From Helcococcus massiliensis (GTDB lineage: Bacteria > Bacillota > Clostridia > Tissierellales > Peptoniphilaceae): DNA of 64,000 nt. This document shows positions 52,701-62,283 of the stretch, in pieces. Within the stretch, counting starts at the first letter, position 1. Each line of letters starts with the position of its first letter. The stretch spans positions 62,001 to 126,000 of the forward strand of contig NZ_OGVE01000004.1 of NCBI RefSeq assembly GCF_900258485.1. Reading direction: 5' to 3'. Below the pieces are notes generated by a model, which was given only the letters and a program-made list of their open reading frames with translations, did no database searches and was not told the origin of the DNA. The position numbers and the translations under genes are program-made.

Positions 52701-53202
52701 AGTAGGTAAATATGATTCAAAAGTAAAAGGATATGACGCTTACTTGACCTACTTAACCAATAAGAGCCTAAAGGCTAACTTGGACGATTTAAGTAATTCC
52801 TTGAAGTTGGTTATAGTCTTGGTAGTAGCTTTGTCAGCCTTATTGACCTTTGTTGTATTATATAACCTAACAAATATCAATATATCTGAGAGAGTTAGAG
52901 AAATAGCAACCATAAGAGTTCTCGGTTTTAGACCAAAGGAAGTTGCATCCTATGTATTTAAGGAAAACTTTATATTGAGTGCCATAGGCATGTTGTTAGG
53001 TATAGGTGTAGCTAAATTTATGCACAATATAATAGTGTATAAACTATCTCCGGGATCAATCTTATTTGACCCTTACTTAAATCCTATATCCTACTTATTG
53101 GCAGCGGTTATAATTTCAGTATTTACTATTTTAGTAATACTTGTAGCCAATAGGCACATGAAGAAAATTTCAATGGTTGATGCCCTTAAGGGTGTAGAAT
53201 AA
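49708..53202 (+). CDS. FtsX-like ABC permease with a giant extracytoplasmic coiled coil
   Basis: A 1164-residue permease. TM1 is at about 21-44. An extracytoplasmic region (45-240) leads into a continuous heptad-rich coiled coil (about 241-607) rich in Lys, Glu, Gln and Asp, with recurring KKELD/LDQAKKKL-like units. Helices at about 634-660, 680-705 and 722-746 follow. A second half (TM about 803-826, an exposed domain of about 200 residues, then three helices at about 1030-1055, 1083-1105 and 1115-1140) ends in VDALKGVE. Two FtsX domains are thus fused. The coiled coil could span the wall like the PcsB-type or MacB-type systems. Confidence 0.92.
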   Translation: MKKFFTSSLWKTTIRTIKDSFSRYLAIIAMTGLSAMVFIGLAAGVPNMKAMLVDRVQSHGFHDLKVNSYTGIREEDKKILEAFEKAKVEYRSNEVFNLKDQNYSVNIYQDTKEIDKFTPVEGRLPENKNEIALDYAYLEDHGNKIGQKISFINKENLDEENILSQEEFEIVGYVNSVEHISNTRDSGLSASDYFAVVTVDALNKKYADTALLKIPALADFDIRSLDYRHEESIYSDKLNDLLEQRPKEVEKSIKEEAEEEINKGKKEIQDAKDELAKGQKDLDQADKDLTEAKSELDQAQVDIRDGKKKLADGEEKLKNNIAAARQKIEEGQRQIDQGQKEIDSGMKKYQASLSKFENEIQAGKDKLQEEENKINSGKAELDKSKDLYNEAYTDFQEKIKSAEEDLSNKKADLDKLKIALDQAKKDPNFDQDRLAQMQAEYNKGMYMLEAGQEHLEAEKNMGLERFAGEKEKLDQASLEIENGLNKLEQAKEELNAKEANSREQLDQAKKKLDESQVQLNEKQKELNDNLARIDTEEANGKAEIASQRKTLEDAEDKYQEGLVDYQNGLKDYEEGLETFEKEKAEALEKIEDAEKDIAKAEKDIEKIKVPLYEVEGKYDNQSFYSVLSQADSLRNLAIIFTSLFYLVAILVTLTTILRMIETDRLQIGTFKALGYSKGSILSKFMVYGLSAGLIGTLLGIVIGFYILMPPVVNAYLSSTDLNNSPMIFKWQLALLIFVISVVVIALTVILSVSNSLKEKAANLMRPKPPKKAVRTVFEKIKFIWSRLSFLNKISVRNIMRSKVRLFMTIFAVAGSFGLIAMAFGIYKSIVNVSDKQFEDIYKYDSQIIYNKDADDYDDFLARVKKDSDETLNIIQTSGSIKNKSDLKEEVSFVAVEDTNKLSDFIDLRSKNGKVTYKLEDGKIIINEKLAEIMGLSEGDLLEFKDPNGKFRSLEIGQIVEHYLGHKIYMTENTYKKEVDSLQEKNTLLVKFENMDEDQVGKYDSKVKGYDAYLTYLTNKSLKANLDDLSNSLKLVIVLVVALSALLTFVVLYNLTNINISERVREIATIRVLGFRPKEVASYVFKENFILSAIGMLLGIGVAKFMHNIIVYKLSPGSILFDPYLNPISYLLAAVIISVFTILVILVANRHMKKISMVDALKGVE

Positions 53203-53212
53203 TATAAAAAGG

Positions 53213-53249
53213 AAGCAGGTAATTGACTAAGGTCAATTACCTGCTTTTT
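53213..53249 (+). terminator. Terminator after the ABC permease gene
   Basis: A perfect 15-bp stem (53213-53227 with 53232-53246), loop TAAG, then TTTTTG. Confidence 0.87.
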
Positions 53250-53275
53250 GTTTATATGATTGGGTTCAGGCTTTG

Positions 53276-53467
53276 ATAAGTTTTAAAATCAGAAAGTGGA
53301 TTTTATACTTATGGATTTTGTAATTTTGTAAGTATAAAAAACAAAAAATGAAATTTATACTTATGGCCGGGTTCTCAAATAAGTTTTAAAATCCAAAATC
53401 AAATTTAACACTTACAATTTTTTGATTTCAGTAAGTATAAATCACTAAAATCAATTTTAAAACTTAT
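53276..53467. repeat. Array B: alternating-orientation motif array with 52-bp period
   Basis: This occupies most of the 367-base gap between the convergent ABC permease and pncB genes. Forward motifs (RTAAGTNTWAAA) have their AAGT guanine at 53280, 53332, 53383 and 53435. Reverse motifs have their ACTT cytosine at 53308, 53360, 53411 and 53463. Both strands repeat at 52, 51 and 52 bp and forward to reverse is always 28 bp, exactly the geometry of array A, although the sequence between motifs differs. Paired changes occur: a reverse CTTAC (53411-53415) faces a forward GTAAG (53431-53435). The rest of the gap (53468-53569) shows nothing clear. Confidence 0.82.
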
Positions 53468-53569
53468 AATCCTTTTTTTACAAAAAATTCAACTTTCTCG
53501 ACCCTAAAATCTGTGCAAACTTCCAGCTCTCAAGTCATAAAATACGAGATCAGAAAATATATATAAGTC

Positions 53570-55018
53570 CTATTTATCCCTAGCCTCATTCAACAAGTCA
53601 TTTTTCAAGGTCCACAATTTTTCTGAAAGGTCCATCTTGTAGATTTGAGGGGAATCAAATCTCTTGTATTCGTCCCATAGGGTGTCTAATTCTTCCTTAG
53701 CATAGGCTCTCACTTCATCTATGCTAGGATTTTCATAGACAAGTTTACCATTCTTATAGATATCTACTAATTGTGGCTTTACATAAAAGTTTTCAAGGGT
53801 AGTCCTCTTCCAGGTATGAATTGGATGGAAGATTGTAAGGGGCTTACTTTCATCTATTTCTTCATCTATAAGTGTAATCAAGTCAGCCTTCGCCTTGTTG
53901 GTATCTTTATCATAGATTCTGTAGGTTTGTTTTAGGCCAGGTGTAGTAATCTTTTCTACATTTTCTGAAACCTTGATTTTTGGTGTAACTACACCATCTT
54001 TTTCTACAGCTACGAGCTTGTAAACTCCACCAAATACAGGTTGTGATTTTGATGTAATAAGTCTTTCACCAACACCGAAGGTGTCTATTTTTCCACCTTG
54101 GCTTATAATATCTCTAATTTTAAATTCATCTAATGAATTTGAGGCAGCTATACTTGCCTTTGGCCAACCGGCTTCATCAAGCATTTTTCTTGCTTCTTTG
54201 GATAGGTAGGCTAAGTCACCAGAGTCCAACCTGATACCAGGATTTTCTATTCCTAAAGGTTTTAATACTTCATCAAATACTTTTATAGCATTTGGAATGC
54301 CTGATTTTAGGGTGTTGTAGGTATCAACTAATAAAATGGCATTGTTTGGATATGTTTGTGTATAGGTTTTGAAGGCTTCGTATTCGCTGTCAAAGGATTG
54401 GACCCATGAATGAGCCATTGTTCCTAAGGCAGGTACTCCATATTCAAAGTCTGATAGAGTATTTGCTGACCCTTTAGCTCCAGCTATATAGGCAGCCTTT
54501 GCACCTAGGTTAGCAGCATCTGGACCTTGGGCTCTTCTTGAACCAAATTCTAGGACTGTTCTGCCTTGGGCAGCTCTTACTATCCTAGAAGCCTTGGTAG
54601 CTATCAAGGATTGGTGGTTAATCAATATTAATAGCATGGTTTCTAAAAGTTGAGCCTGTACAAAGGGTCCTCTAACAGTTAGGATAGGTTGGTTAGGAAA
54701 GATGATAGATCCTTCTCTAACTGCTCTGATATCACATTCAAATTTAAAGTTTCTTAAATATTCTATAAATTCTTCTTCAAAGATTCCCTTGTTTGATAAA
54801 AATTCTAATTCTTCTTCATCGAATCTAAGGTTTTCTACATATTCAATCACGGAACCCAAACCACCAGCTATTGAGAAAACTGCCCCATCTGGAGCGCTTC
54901 TGTAGTAAAGGTCGTAGTGGGCTATGGTGTCCTTGTGACCATTTTTGAAATAGCCATTAGCCATTGTTAATTCGTAAAAGTCCATTAATAGGCTAAGCTT
55001 TCTATTTTTATTATCCAT
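53570..55018 (-). CDS. pncB: Nicotinate phosphoribosyltransferase
   Basis: A 482-residue enzyme of NAD salvage, joining nicotinate and PRPP. LLMDFYELTMANGYFKNG, EFGSRRAQGPDAANLGAKAAYIAG, the phosphate-binding RLDSGDLAYLSK and FGVGERL match the PncB family. It is oriented opposite to its neighbours and converges on the ABC permease gene across array B. No clear terminator hairpin lies after its stop, so the array may serve that role. Confidence 0.95.
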   Translation of the reverse strand: MDNKNRKLSLLMDFYELTMANGYFKNGHKDTIAHYDLYYRSAPDGAVFSIAGGLGSVIEYVENLRFDEEELEFLSNKGIFEEEFIEYLRNFKFECDIRAVREGSIIFPNQPILTVRGPFVQAQLLETMLLILINHQSLIATKASRIVRAAQGRTVLEFGSRRAQGPDAANLGAKAAYIAGAKGSANTLSDFEYGVPALGTMAHSWVQSFDSEYEAFKTYTQTYPNNAILLVDTYNTLKSGIPNAIKVFDEVLKPLGIENPGIRLDSGDLAYLSKEARKMLDEAGWPKASIAASNSLDEFKIRDIISQGGKIDTFGVGERLITSKSQPVFGGVYKLVAVEKDGVVTPKIKVSENVEKITTPGLKQTYRIYDKDTNKAKADLITLIDEEIDESKPLTIFHPIHTWKRTTLENFYVKPQLVDIYKNGKLVYENPSIDEVRAYAKEELDTLWDEYKRFDSPQIYKMDLSEKLWTLKNDLLNEARDK

Positions 55019-55113
55019 TTAATCTCCAATCTTTTATTTAAAAGTTACAGCTTTATTATACCATTATTTTAATAAAGAATGTGATAGTGTTATAATGTAG
55101 CTTAGGAGATTTT

Positions 55114-55824
55114 ATGAGAAAATATAAAAGATATAATAAAAAAAGTGAATATTCCTATACCCTAGGTGCTTTTCCAACTATTGAACTTCTGCATAGTGAC
55201 AAGGAAGTTGAAGCAGTTTTTATAGATGAAAACTATAAGGACAAGGAAAAGTTGATAGATATTTTAAATGAAAAAAATATTTATTATGAAATTTCGGGTA
55301 AAACTATTAGAAGGATCACCAACAAGGAAAAGACTTTGGTAATTGGAGCTTTCAAAAAAGAAAGCCAACCAGTTATGAAAAACAAAAACCATGTGGTCTT
55401 GCATGAGATTTCAGATATGGGAAATCTTGGTACCATCATGAGGTCTATGTTGGCCTTTGATGTGAAAGATTTAGTTTTAGTGGGTAATGTTGCTGATTAT
55501 TTTAATCCCAAGGTCATAAGGGCTTCTATGGGAGCATTCTTCAAATTGAGGATCAGTCATTATGAAAGTATGGAAGAATATTTGAAAGACCATAACAATA
55601 AGATGTATTTATTTATGCTATCTTTGGATGAAAAAGATAGTATATACCACAAAGAAGTGGAAGAACCATTTGCCCTTGTTATGGGCAATGAGGCCTCAGG
55701 CCTACCAAGTGGTTTTGAAAAATATGGAGAAAAAGTTTTTATCCCTCAAAGTGAGGATGTTGACAGTTTAAATTTACCTATAGCAACTTCTATAGGACTT
55801 TATGAATTTAGGAGGAAAAGATGA
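55114..55824 (+). CDS. TrmH/SpoU-family RNA 2'-O-methyltransferase
   Basis: A 236-residue SPOUT protein. Motif 1 is DMGNLGTIMRSMLAF, motif 2 is ALVMGNEASGLP, and motif 3 is IPQSEDVDSLNLPIATSIGLYEF. A substrate-binding N-terminal domain (about 1-85) precedes them. rRNA or tRNA is modified, but which nucleoside cannot be said. It overlaps the next gene by four bases. Confidence 0.9.
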   Translation: MRKYKRYNKKSEYSYTLGAFPTIELLHSDKEVEAVFIDENYKDKEKLIDILNEKNIYYEISGKTIRRITNKEKTLVIGAFKKESQPVMKNKNHVVLHEISDMGNLGTIMRSMLAFDVKDLVLVGNVADYFNPKVIRASMGAFFKLRISHYESMEEYLKDHNNKMYLFMLSLDEKDSIYHKEVEEPFALVMGNEASGLPSGFEKYGEKVFIPQSEDVDSLNLPIATSIGLYEFRRKR

Positions 55825-56492
55825 AATTAATAGCTTTTGATGTAGATGGAACCCTGTTAGATACCTTGGATACTATAAACTATCATGTTAATGATACCTT
55901 GGTTGACTATGGTTTCAAAGAAGTAAATGATGCGAAATATATGTTGAGTATATTGGGATATGGTTCATATTATTTAATTGAAAAATCTATCCAATATCAT
56001 GAAAAAGACTATGACAACAAGGAAAAGATTGAAGAAGTCTTACAAGAATACACAAAAAGATATAATGCAAATCCTTCATATCTTACAAAGATCTATCCAG
56101 GTTTAGAAGACCTTGTAAGATACCTAAAGGAAAATGACTATCTAGTTGCTGCATATTCCAACAAGCCTGACAAGGTATTAAAACCTTTGATGGTAGATAT
56201 CTTTGAAGAAGGTCTTTTTGACTATATAGAAGGGCAAAAAGTTGGCGTTCCTTCAAAACCTCATCCACAAGTATTAAACACCATAGTTGAAATGTTTGAA
56301 ATGGACAAGGACCAGGTTGTTTATGTGGGAGATAGTGATGTCGACGTAGAAACTGCCAAAAATGCTGGAGTAGTTTCCTTAGCAGTAAGCTGGGGCTTTA
56401 GAAGTCGTGAATTTTTAGAAAATTTAAGTCCTGATTATTTGGTAGATACAGCAGAAGAAGCAAGGGAAGTAATTGATAAATTAAGAGGCTAA
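55821..56492 (+). CDS. HAD-superfamily phosphatase (phosphoglycolate phosphatase-like)
   Basis: A 223-residue HAD hydrolase. Motif I is AFDVDGTLLDT (residues 4-14), motif II is YSN (about 113), motif III has the Lys in PSKPHPQ, and motif IV is VGDSDVDVETAKNAG. A helical cap (about 20-85) marks subclass IA, the Gph/PpaX type. The substrate is unknown. Translationally coupled to the upstream methyltransferase (ATGA). Confidence 0.92.
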   Translation: MKLIAFDVDGTLLDTLDTINYHVNDTLVDYGFKEVNDAKYMLSILGYGSYYLIEKSIQYHEKDYDNKEKIEEVLQEYTKRYNANPSYLTKIYPGLEDLVRYLKENDYLVAAYSNKPDKVLKPLMVDIFEEGLFDYIEGQKVGVPSKPHPQVLNTIVEMFEMDKDQVVYVGDSDVDVETAKNAGVVSLAVSWGFRSREFLENLSPDYLVDTAEEAREVIDKLRG

Positions 56493-56493
56493 G

Positions 56494-57471
56494 ATGTTAA
56501 ATTTGCTAATAGATAAGTTAATTGGCTCAAGAGATTTCTCGAAAAAAAGAAATAGAGATAATTTAATAAAGATATCGGGATACCTGTCATTGGCCATTAA
56601 CATAGTCCTATTTTTTATGAAAATTAGTATAGGATTGCTAGCCTCTTCTATAGCCATCATTTCTGATGCTATCAATAACTTGACTGATAGCTTGAGCTCA
56701 GTTGTGACTATTTTGGGTGCGAAATTTGCAGCGAAGCCTGCAGACCATGACCACCCATACGGCCATGGAAGGAGTGAGTATATAGCCTCGATGATTATTG
56801 GCATGTTTGTTTTACTTGTAGGTTTTGAATTATTAATAAATTCTGTAAAAAATGTAATAAATCCTAAGGATATAAACACAAGTATTTTTACAATAATCAT
56901 TCTTATTATATCTATTGGTCTGAAATTTTATATGTACCTATTTAATAATAAGGTTTATAAATTAAGTGATTCACTGCTTAATAAGTCGGTAGCCAAAGAC
57001 TCCATCAATGATGTCCTAGCCACATCCATAGTCCTTATTTCTAGCCTATTGACCCCTATGTTAAAAATCAACCTAGATGGTATAGTGGGACTCTTGATAT
57101 CCTTGATAATCATAAAATCGGGTATAGAAATTTTTACAGAAATCGGAAATGTCTTGTTAGGGAAAAAGGTTGACGACAAGATTATAGAAGAAATAGAAGA
57201 CCTTATTTTAAGTAAAAAATATGTCAGAGGGGTGCATAAAATAGACATCCATGAATATGGAAAAGGAAGAATGTTTGGTTCTTGCCATATGGAAGTTCCA
57301 GCAAATATTGATGTTTACTCTATGCACGGCATAGTAGATGAAGTTGAAAATGAAATAAGAGAAAAGTTGGGAATAGATATGAGTATCCATGTTGACCCTA
57401 GCTATTTACTAGAAAAAGCTAAATTTAAAAAGATAGAAGATGAAAGTGTCTTAGATGATATTGATAAGTAG
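56494..57471 (+). CDS. Cation diffusion facilitator (CDF), probably Mn2+-type
   Basis: A 325-residue efflux transporter with six membrane helices and a C-terminal cytoplasmic ferredoxin-like domain (about 215-310). In TM2 the metal site reads NNLTD (N-x3-D) and in TM5 DSIND (D-x3-D). These patterns are associated with manganese CDFs rather than the His/Asp sites of zinc CDFs. HPYGHGRSE marks the loop after TM2. It starts one base after the HAD gene. Metal choice is family inference. Confidence 0.9.
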   Translation: MLNLLIDKLIGSRDFSKKRNRDNLIKISGYLSLAINIVLFFMKISIGLLASSIAIISDAINNLTDSLSSVVTILGAKFAAKPADHDHPYGHGRSEYIASMIIGMFVLLVGFELLINSVKNVINPKDINTSIFTIIILIISIGLKFYMYLFNNKVYKLSDSLLNKSVAKDSINDVLATSIVLISSLLTPMLKINLDGIVGLLISLIIIKSGIEIFTEIGNVLLGKKVDDKIIEEIEDLILSKKYVRGVHKIDIHEYGKGRMFGSCHMEVPANIDVYSMHGIVDEVENEIREKLGIDMSIHVDPSYLLEKAKFKKIEDESVLDDIDK

Positions 57472-57477
57472 GAAGAT

Positions 57478-58500
57478 ATGGAAACTAAAGTTTACAAGCA
57501 AAAAGATGATAATTTAAAAGAATTAGCAGAAATTTTGAAGGCAGGTGGTCTGGTAGCTATACCTACAGAAACAGTTTATGGTCTAGCTGCAGATGGATTG
57601 AATCCAGAAGCTGTAAAAAAAATATTCACTGCTAAAAATAGGCCTATGGATAATCCTTTGATTTTACATATTTTTGAAATAGATCAAATTTATGACCTGG
57701 TAGAAAACCTTGACCCAGTTTATGCGGATATTTTATCTAAATTGTGGCCGGGCCCTCTAACAGTTATCTTAAAAAAAAGCTCTCTAATACCAGATGAAGT
57801 GAGTGCAGGCCTTGACACGGTTGCCATAAGGATGCCGGACAAAAAACTTACTAGAGACCTTATAAGCCTAGCAGGATCTCCTTTAGCTGCTCCATCAGCT
57901 AATATTTCTGGCAGGCCGTCACCAACAAGTGCCAAGGCAGTCTTAGCAGATATGAATGGTAGGATAGAAGCTATATTAGATGGAGGAGACTCTAAAATAG
58001 GGATAGAGTCAACGGTTTTAGATTTAAGCGTGTCACCTGTAAAGATTTTAAGGCCGGGTTATTATACCCAAGAGATTTTGGAAGAATATTTTGGACAGGT
58101 TGATTTAGACTTAGCTTTGAAAGATAAGGACCAAACTCCAAAGTCACCAGGTCAGAAGTATAAACATTATTCACCAAGGGCTAAAGTTGTAGTTTTTATG
58201 GGGGATGATGATAAAGTCGTAAATGAAATAAAAAAAATTAGCCAAGACCAGGAAAATATTGGTATAATGGTTTTTGAAGATCAAGTCCATAAGTTTCCAG
58301 AAAGTGAAAAAGTCATAAGTATGGGAAGTAAAGATGATTTAAGTGAGATGGCACATATGCTTTTTGAATCATTTAGAGATATGGATGAAAAACAAGTTGA
58401 GACTATCCTAGTCCAAGGAGTTGAAGAAAAAGGCTTTGGACTAAGTATAATGAATCGACTTAATAAGGCGGCCGGTAACAATATAAAATACATAATTTAA
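57478..58500 (+). CDS. L-threonylcarbamoyladenylate synthase (Sua5 type)
   Basis: A 340-residue enzyme making threonylcarbamoyl-AMP for the tRNA t6A37 modification. The YrdC domain (about 1-205) has AIPTETVYGLAADG, KNRPMDNPL, PSANISGRPSPTSA and ESTVLDLS. A linker with SPGQKYKHYSPRA leads to a C-terminal Sua5 domain (about 225-340), so it is the long Sua5 form, not the short TsaC. Six bases after the CDF gene and 15 before upp. Confidence 0.95.
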   Translation: METKVYKQKDDNLKELAEILKAGGLVAIPTETVYGLAADGLNPEAVKKIFTAKNRPMDNPLILHIFEIDQIYDLVENLDPVYADILSKLWPGPLTVILKKSSLIPDEVSAGLDTVAIRMPDKKLTRDLISLAGSPLAAPSANISGRPSPTSAKAVLADMNGRIEAILDGGDSKIGIESTVLDLSVSPVKILRPGYYTQEILEEYFGQVDLDLALKDKDQTPKSPGQKYKHYSPRAKVVVFMGDDDKVVNEIKKISQDQENIGIMVFEDQVHKFPESEKVISMGSKDDLSEMAHMLFESFRDMDEKQVETILVQGVEEKGFGLSIMNRLNKAAGNNIKYII

Positions 58501-58512
58501 TATCAGGAGTAG

Positions 58513-59145
<633 letters not shown>

Positions 59146-59151
59146 AAAAGC

Positions 59152-59192
59152 AAAAATCTGTTGGAAATTTTATTTTCCAACAGATTTTTTTT
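59152..59192. terminator. Bidirectional terminator between upp and the M16C peptidase gene
   Basis: A long stem (AAAAATCTGTTGGAAA, 59152-59167, with its complement from 59173) with A- and T-tracts on either side, lying between the two convergent stop codons. Confidence 0.87.
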
Positions 59193-59194
59193 GT

Positions 59195-62056
59195 CTATAA
59201 TTCTATTATTTCATCAAAGAGGTCTTTATTTTCTTCAATAGTATTTTTATTACCTAAAATAGCTAGGGAAGAGCTATCTAAAATATCTTTTATTTTATTT
59301 GCTTGTACTTTTATATAGTCCATATCAGCATTTAAAGCATTTTCTATGTCATTTTCTATTCTTTCAATAGAGTCATTAGAAATATATAAGGACATATCAA
59401 GGTTAGACTTCATCTTTTCTGTAAGTGGTGGATCTATCCTACCTACAGCACCTATTATATATGGAAGTAAGTCTTTTTCACTTAAGTTTACATTTTCAAT
59501 ATAGGTCGGTATATTTTTGTATATACCTAAGGTTCTTTCCAAGTTTGGGTCTCTATAGGAGAAGGTAGCAAAATTACCAACATTTCTAGCAACCATACCT
59601 GCTCCGTAGGCTCCACCCTTGGCTCTGATTTCTGAATATAAATATTCGTTTGAAACCAGGTTGTTTAATACTATCAACTTAGAATCAAAGTCCATATTTA
59701 ATTTGTTTCCATAAGAAACATAGTTTACATCAGCAGAGGTTGAGAATCCTTCAGATTTTTTCTTAGATGTGAATTCAAATACTTTTTCTTCATAAATCTT
59801 GTTTTCAAAAGATTTAGCTAAAGCTTCTAATTCCTTTAATAATTCTTCATTTTCAAAGGTTGAAGCCACATTTACAAGTAATTTATTTCTTGTAAAGATT
59901 TTATTGTAGACTTCTTCAAGTCTTTCTGCAATTTCTGCAGGATCCTTAGCAGCCAAGTCCTTTATAAATAACATATAATCAATACCATTTACATATTCAT
60001 TATATTTGAAAAATGCTAGGTGGTTTGATGAAGCCCTGGTCATCATTAGAGCATGGGCTGACTGGTATAGGCCGATTTCTTGGTAGGCCTTAATTTCTAA
60101 GATAATTTCTTTTAACCTATTCAAGTTGTCAAATTTGGTCTTAGTTAAAATTTCTTTAATTAAGTCACTAGCTTTCTTGATGTTTTCTGTAAATATCTTT
60201 GTTGACACCTTAACTTTTTTATAGAAATTGTCATTTTCATAGTTTTTATAGGTATTTATAGATGCTGATACGCCACCAGTTTCCAGGTAAACAGTCTTGT
60301 ATAAATCGGAATAAGTATAGTTTTCAGTATCCATTTGTCCTAGAACACTAGTCAAAAGATTTGTATACATGATTTCTTCAGGATCAACAATATGTCCAAT
60401 ATCAAATACTAGGTCAATATAGTCTACACCAGCTGTTGGTAAATCATGGCTTAAAATGGTATAAGCATCTTTTGAAATAGCAGTTCTATCAATCCTTGGT
60501 AAATGAGTATTTACATCAGATTTTGCAAGTCTTGGAATAGTTGCCTTTTCTTCTTCTGTATTTTCCCTATTTTGGAAGGCTTCCATTTCTTCTCTAGATT
60601 TTTCTAAGTCTTCACGCTCAACTTGACTCAAGTTGTTTTTCTTTTCTTCTAGTAAGTCTGCTACTTCTTTGTCTCTCTGTGCATTTAGCCCTTGTTTTGG
60701 AATATGGCTAACAATTGACTTGTGTTTAGAATTTAGAATATTATCCTTGATGAAGTTTTCTATTAAATTCAAATCTAGGTTATTTTCAATGTATTGCAAG
60801 TCCTTTTCTATATCTATAGCATCGATTGGTGATTGGTCATACAACCATGATTCAAAGGCATTTGTAAAGTAGGCAATACCCTTGGTAGGATAACCCCCCT
60901 TTTCTTTCAAGTCGAATTTGTAGCTATTCAATTCAGCTAAAACCAGATCTTTATCTAAACCTTCTTCAACTATTTTTCCAAGCTCTTCTTCTATAATATT
61001 CACAAATTCATCCCTGTTTTCTGGATTAATATTTTTAGCAACTAGTGAGAATGAGCATTGGTTGGTATTTTGAGAGGCTGAAAAAATCACATCTAAAAGA
61101 CCAGATGCCATCAACCTTTGTTTAATGGGTGAGGATTCGTTATTTATTAAAATAGAAGAAACTAAATTTGATAAGATCCTAATTTTTGAATCTTCCGCAT
61201 CTCCAAGTAGGGTTGTATAGGAAATAAAGGCTTCATTGGCTTTCATTTCTTTTGCAGTATTTAAATAGTTTACTGAATATCTTGTTTCACCAAAGTATTC
61301 TTGCTTTTCTAAGTGGGAATCAACATTCCTATATTCATAATTGGTTAGGTACTCTCTGTCAATATAGTCTAAATATTCTTCATAATCCATATTTCCATAT
61401 AAGAAAATATAAGAATTTGTTGGGTGGTAAAATTCATTGTAATAGTCTAAAAACTCACCATAAGATAGGCTTGGGATTTGATAAGGGTCACCACCAGAAT
61501 TGAATGCATAGCAAGTATCTGGTTGTAATTCATCATAAATACTTCTATAAACCTGAGATTCTAATGAAGACATAGAACCACGCATTTCATTGTATACAAC
61601 GCCCTTATAGCTTAGTTTGTCATCTTCTAAATTGTATCTCCAGCCTTCTTGCTTGAAGATTTTCTCATCTTCTTTTACCTTAGGATTGAAAACAGCATCT
61701 AGGTAAAGGTCTGTTAGGTTTCTAAAGTCTTGGTCATTTCTAGAAGCAACCGGATAAATAGTTTTGTCTGGATAGGTCATAGCATTTAAAAAAGTATTTA
61801 AAGATCCCTTGATCATATCCATAAATGGTTCCCTTGTCCTATATTTCTTTGAACCATTTAAAACAGAGTGTTCAATAATATGGCAAACACCATTTGATGA
61901 TTTTGGCGGAGTTCTAAAACCTATACCAAAAACTTTGTTGTCATCTTCATTTGGCATGATGAAAACTTTAGCTTTAGTCTTGTTATGTTCTAAAACTAAG
62001 GCCTTAGACTGTTCGTTTTCTAAGTATGTTTCTTCTATTAATTTATAATTCTTCAT
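59195..62056 (-). CDS. M16C zinc metallopeptidase (PreP/falcilysin-like)
   Basis: A 953-residue presequence-protease-like enzyme. The inverted zinc motif HIIEH is at residues 59-63, and the distal Glu is probably in YKGVVYNEMRG (about 141). The M16C-associated linker is in the middle (about 470-510, Glu/Lys/Arg-rich), and the non-catalytic C-terminal half contains the family's RAKGGAYGAGM. Without a signal peptide it should be cytoplasmic and degrade peptides in a closed chamber. Monocistronic, against the flow of its neighbours. Confidence 0.93.
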   Translation of the reverse strand: MKNYKLIEETYLENEQSKALVLEHNKTKAKVFIMPNEDDNKVFGIGFRTPPKSSNGVCHIIEHSVLNGSKKYRTREPFMDMIKGSLNTFLNAMTYPDKTIYPVASRNDQDFRNLTDLYLDAVFNPKVKEDEKIFKQEGWRYNLEDDKLSYKGVVYNEMRGSMSSLESQVYRSIYDELQPDTCYAFNSGGDPYQIPSLSYGEFLDYYNEFYHPTNSYIFLYGNMDYEEYLDYIDREYLTNYEYRNVDSHLEKQEYFGETRYSVNYLNTAKEMKANEAFISYTTLLGDAEDSKIRILSNLVSSILINNESSPIKQRLMASGLLDVIFSASQNTNQCSFSLVAKNINPENRDEFVNIIEEELGKIVEEGLDKDLVLAELNSYKFDLKEKGGYPTKGIAYFTNAFESWLYDQSPIDAIDIEKDLQYIENNLDLNLIENFIKDNILNSKHKSIVSHIPKQGLNAQRDKEVADLLEEKKNNLSQVEREDLEKSREEMEAFQNRENTEEEKATIPRLAKSDVNTHLPRIDRTAISKDAYTILSHDLPTAGVDYIDLVFDIGHIVDPEEIMYTNLLTSVLGQMDTENYTYSDLYKTVYLETGGVSASINTYKNYENDNFYKKVKVSTKIFTENIKKASDLIKEILTKTKFDNLNRLKEIILEIKAYQEIGLYQSAHALMMTRASSNHLAFFKYNEYVNGIDYMLFIKDLAAKDPAEIAERLEEVYNKIFTRNKLLVNVASTFENEELLKELEALAKSFENKIYEEKVFEFTSKKKSEGFSTSADVNYVSYGNKLNMDFDSKLIVLNNLVSNEYLYSEIRAKGGAYGAGMVARNVGNFATFSYRDPNLERTLGIYKNIPTYIENVNLSEKDLLPYIIGAVGRIDPPLTEKMKSNLDMSLYISNDSIERIENDIENALNADMDYIKVQANKIKDILDSSSLAILGNKNTIEENKDLFDEIIEL

Positions 62057-62248
62057 AAAATCCTCCCTGGTATTATATATATTTTAGTAGATAATTATTA
62101 TAAATACAATATTTTAAAATCTAAGGCAAATGTAAATAAAAGTTAACAATATTGGCAGTTTTTCTAGGTGCTTTTAAGTTATAATAAATATATAAGTATT
62201 TGTCTAAATGGTACAGAAAATAGGATTATGCTAAATATTAACTTTAAC

Positions 62249-62277
62249 TTGATATTTCTTGCTTGCTTTGGTATACT
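62249..62277 (+). promoter_or_regulatory. Promoter of rpsF-ssb-rpsR
   Basis: TTGATA (62249-62254), exactly 17 bases, then TATACT (62272-62277). Transcription would begin near 62284, just before the structured leader. The rest of the gap from 62057 shows no other clear signal. Confidence 0.75.
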
Positions 62278-62283
62278 ATCTCA

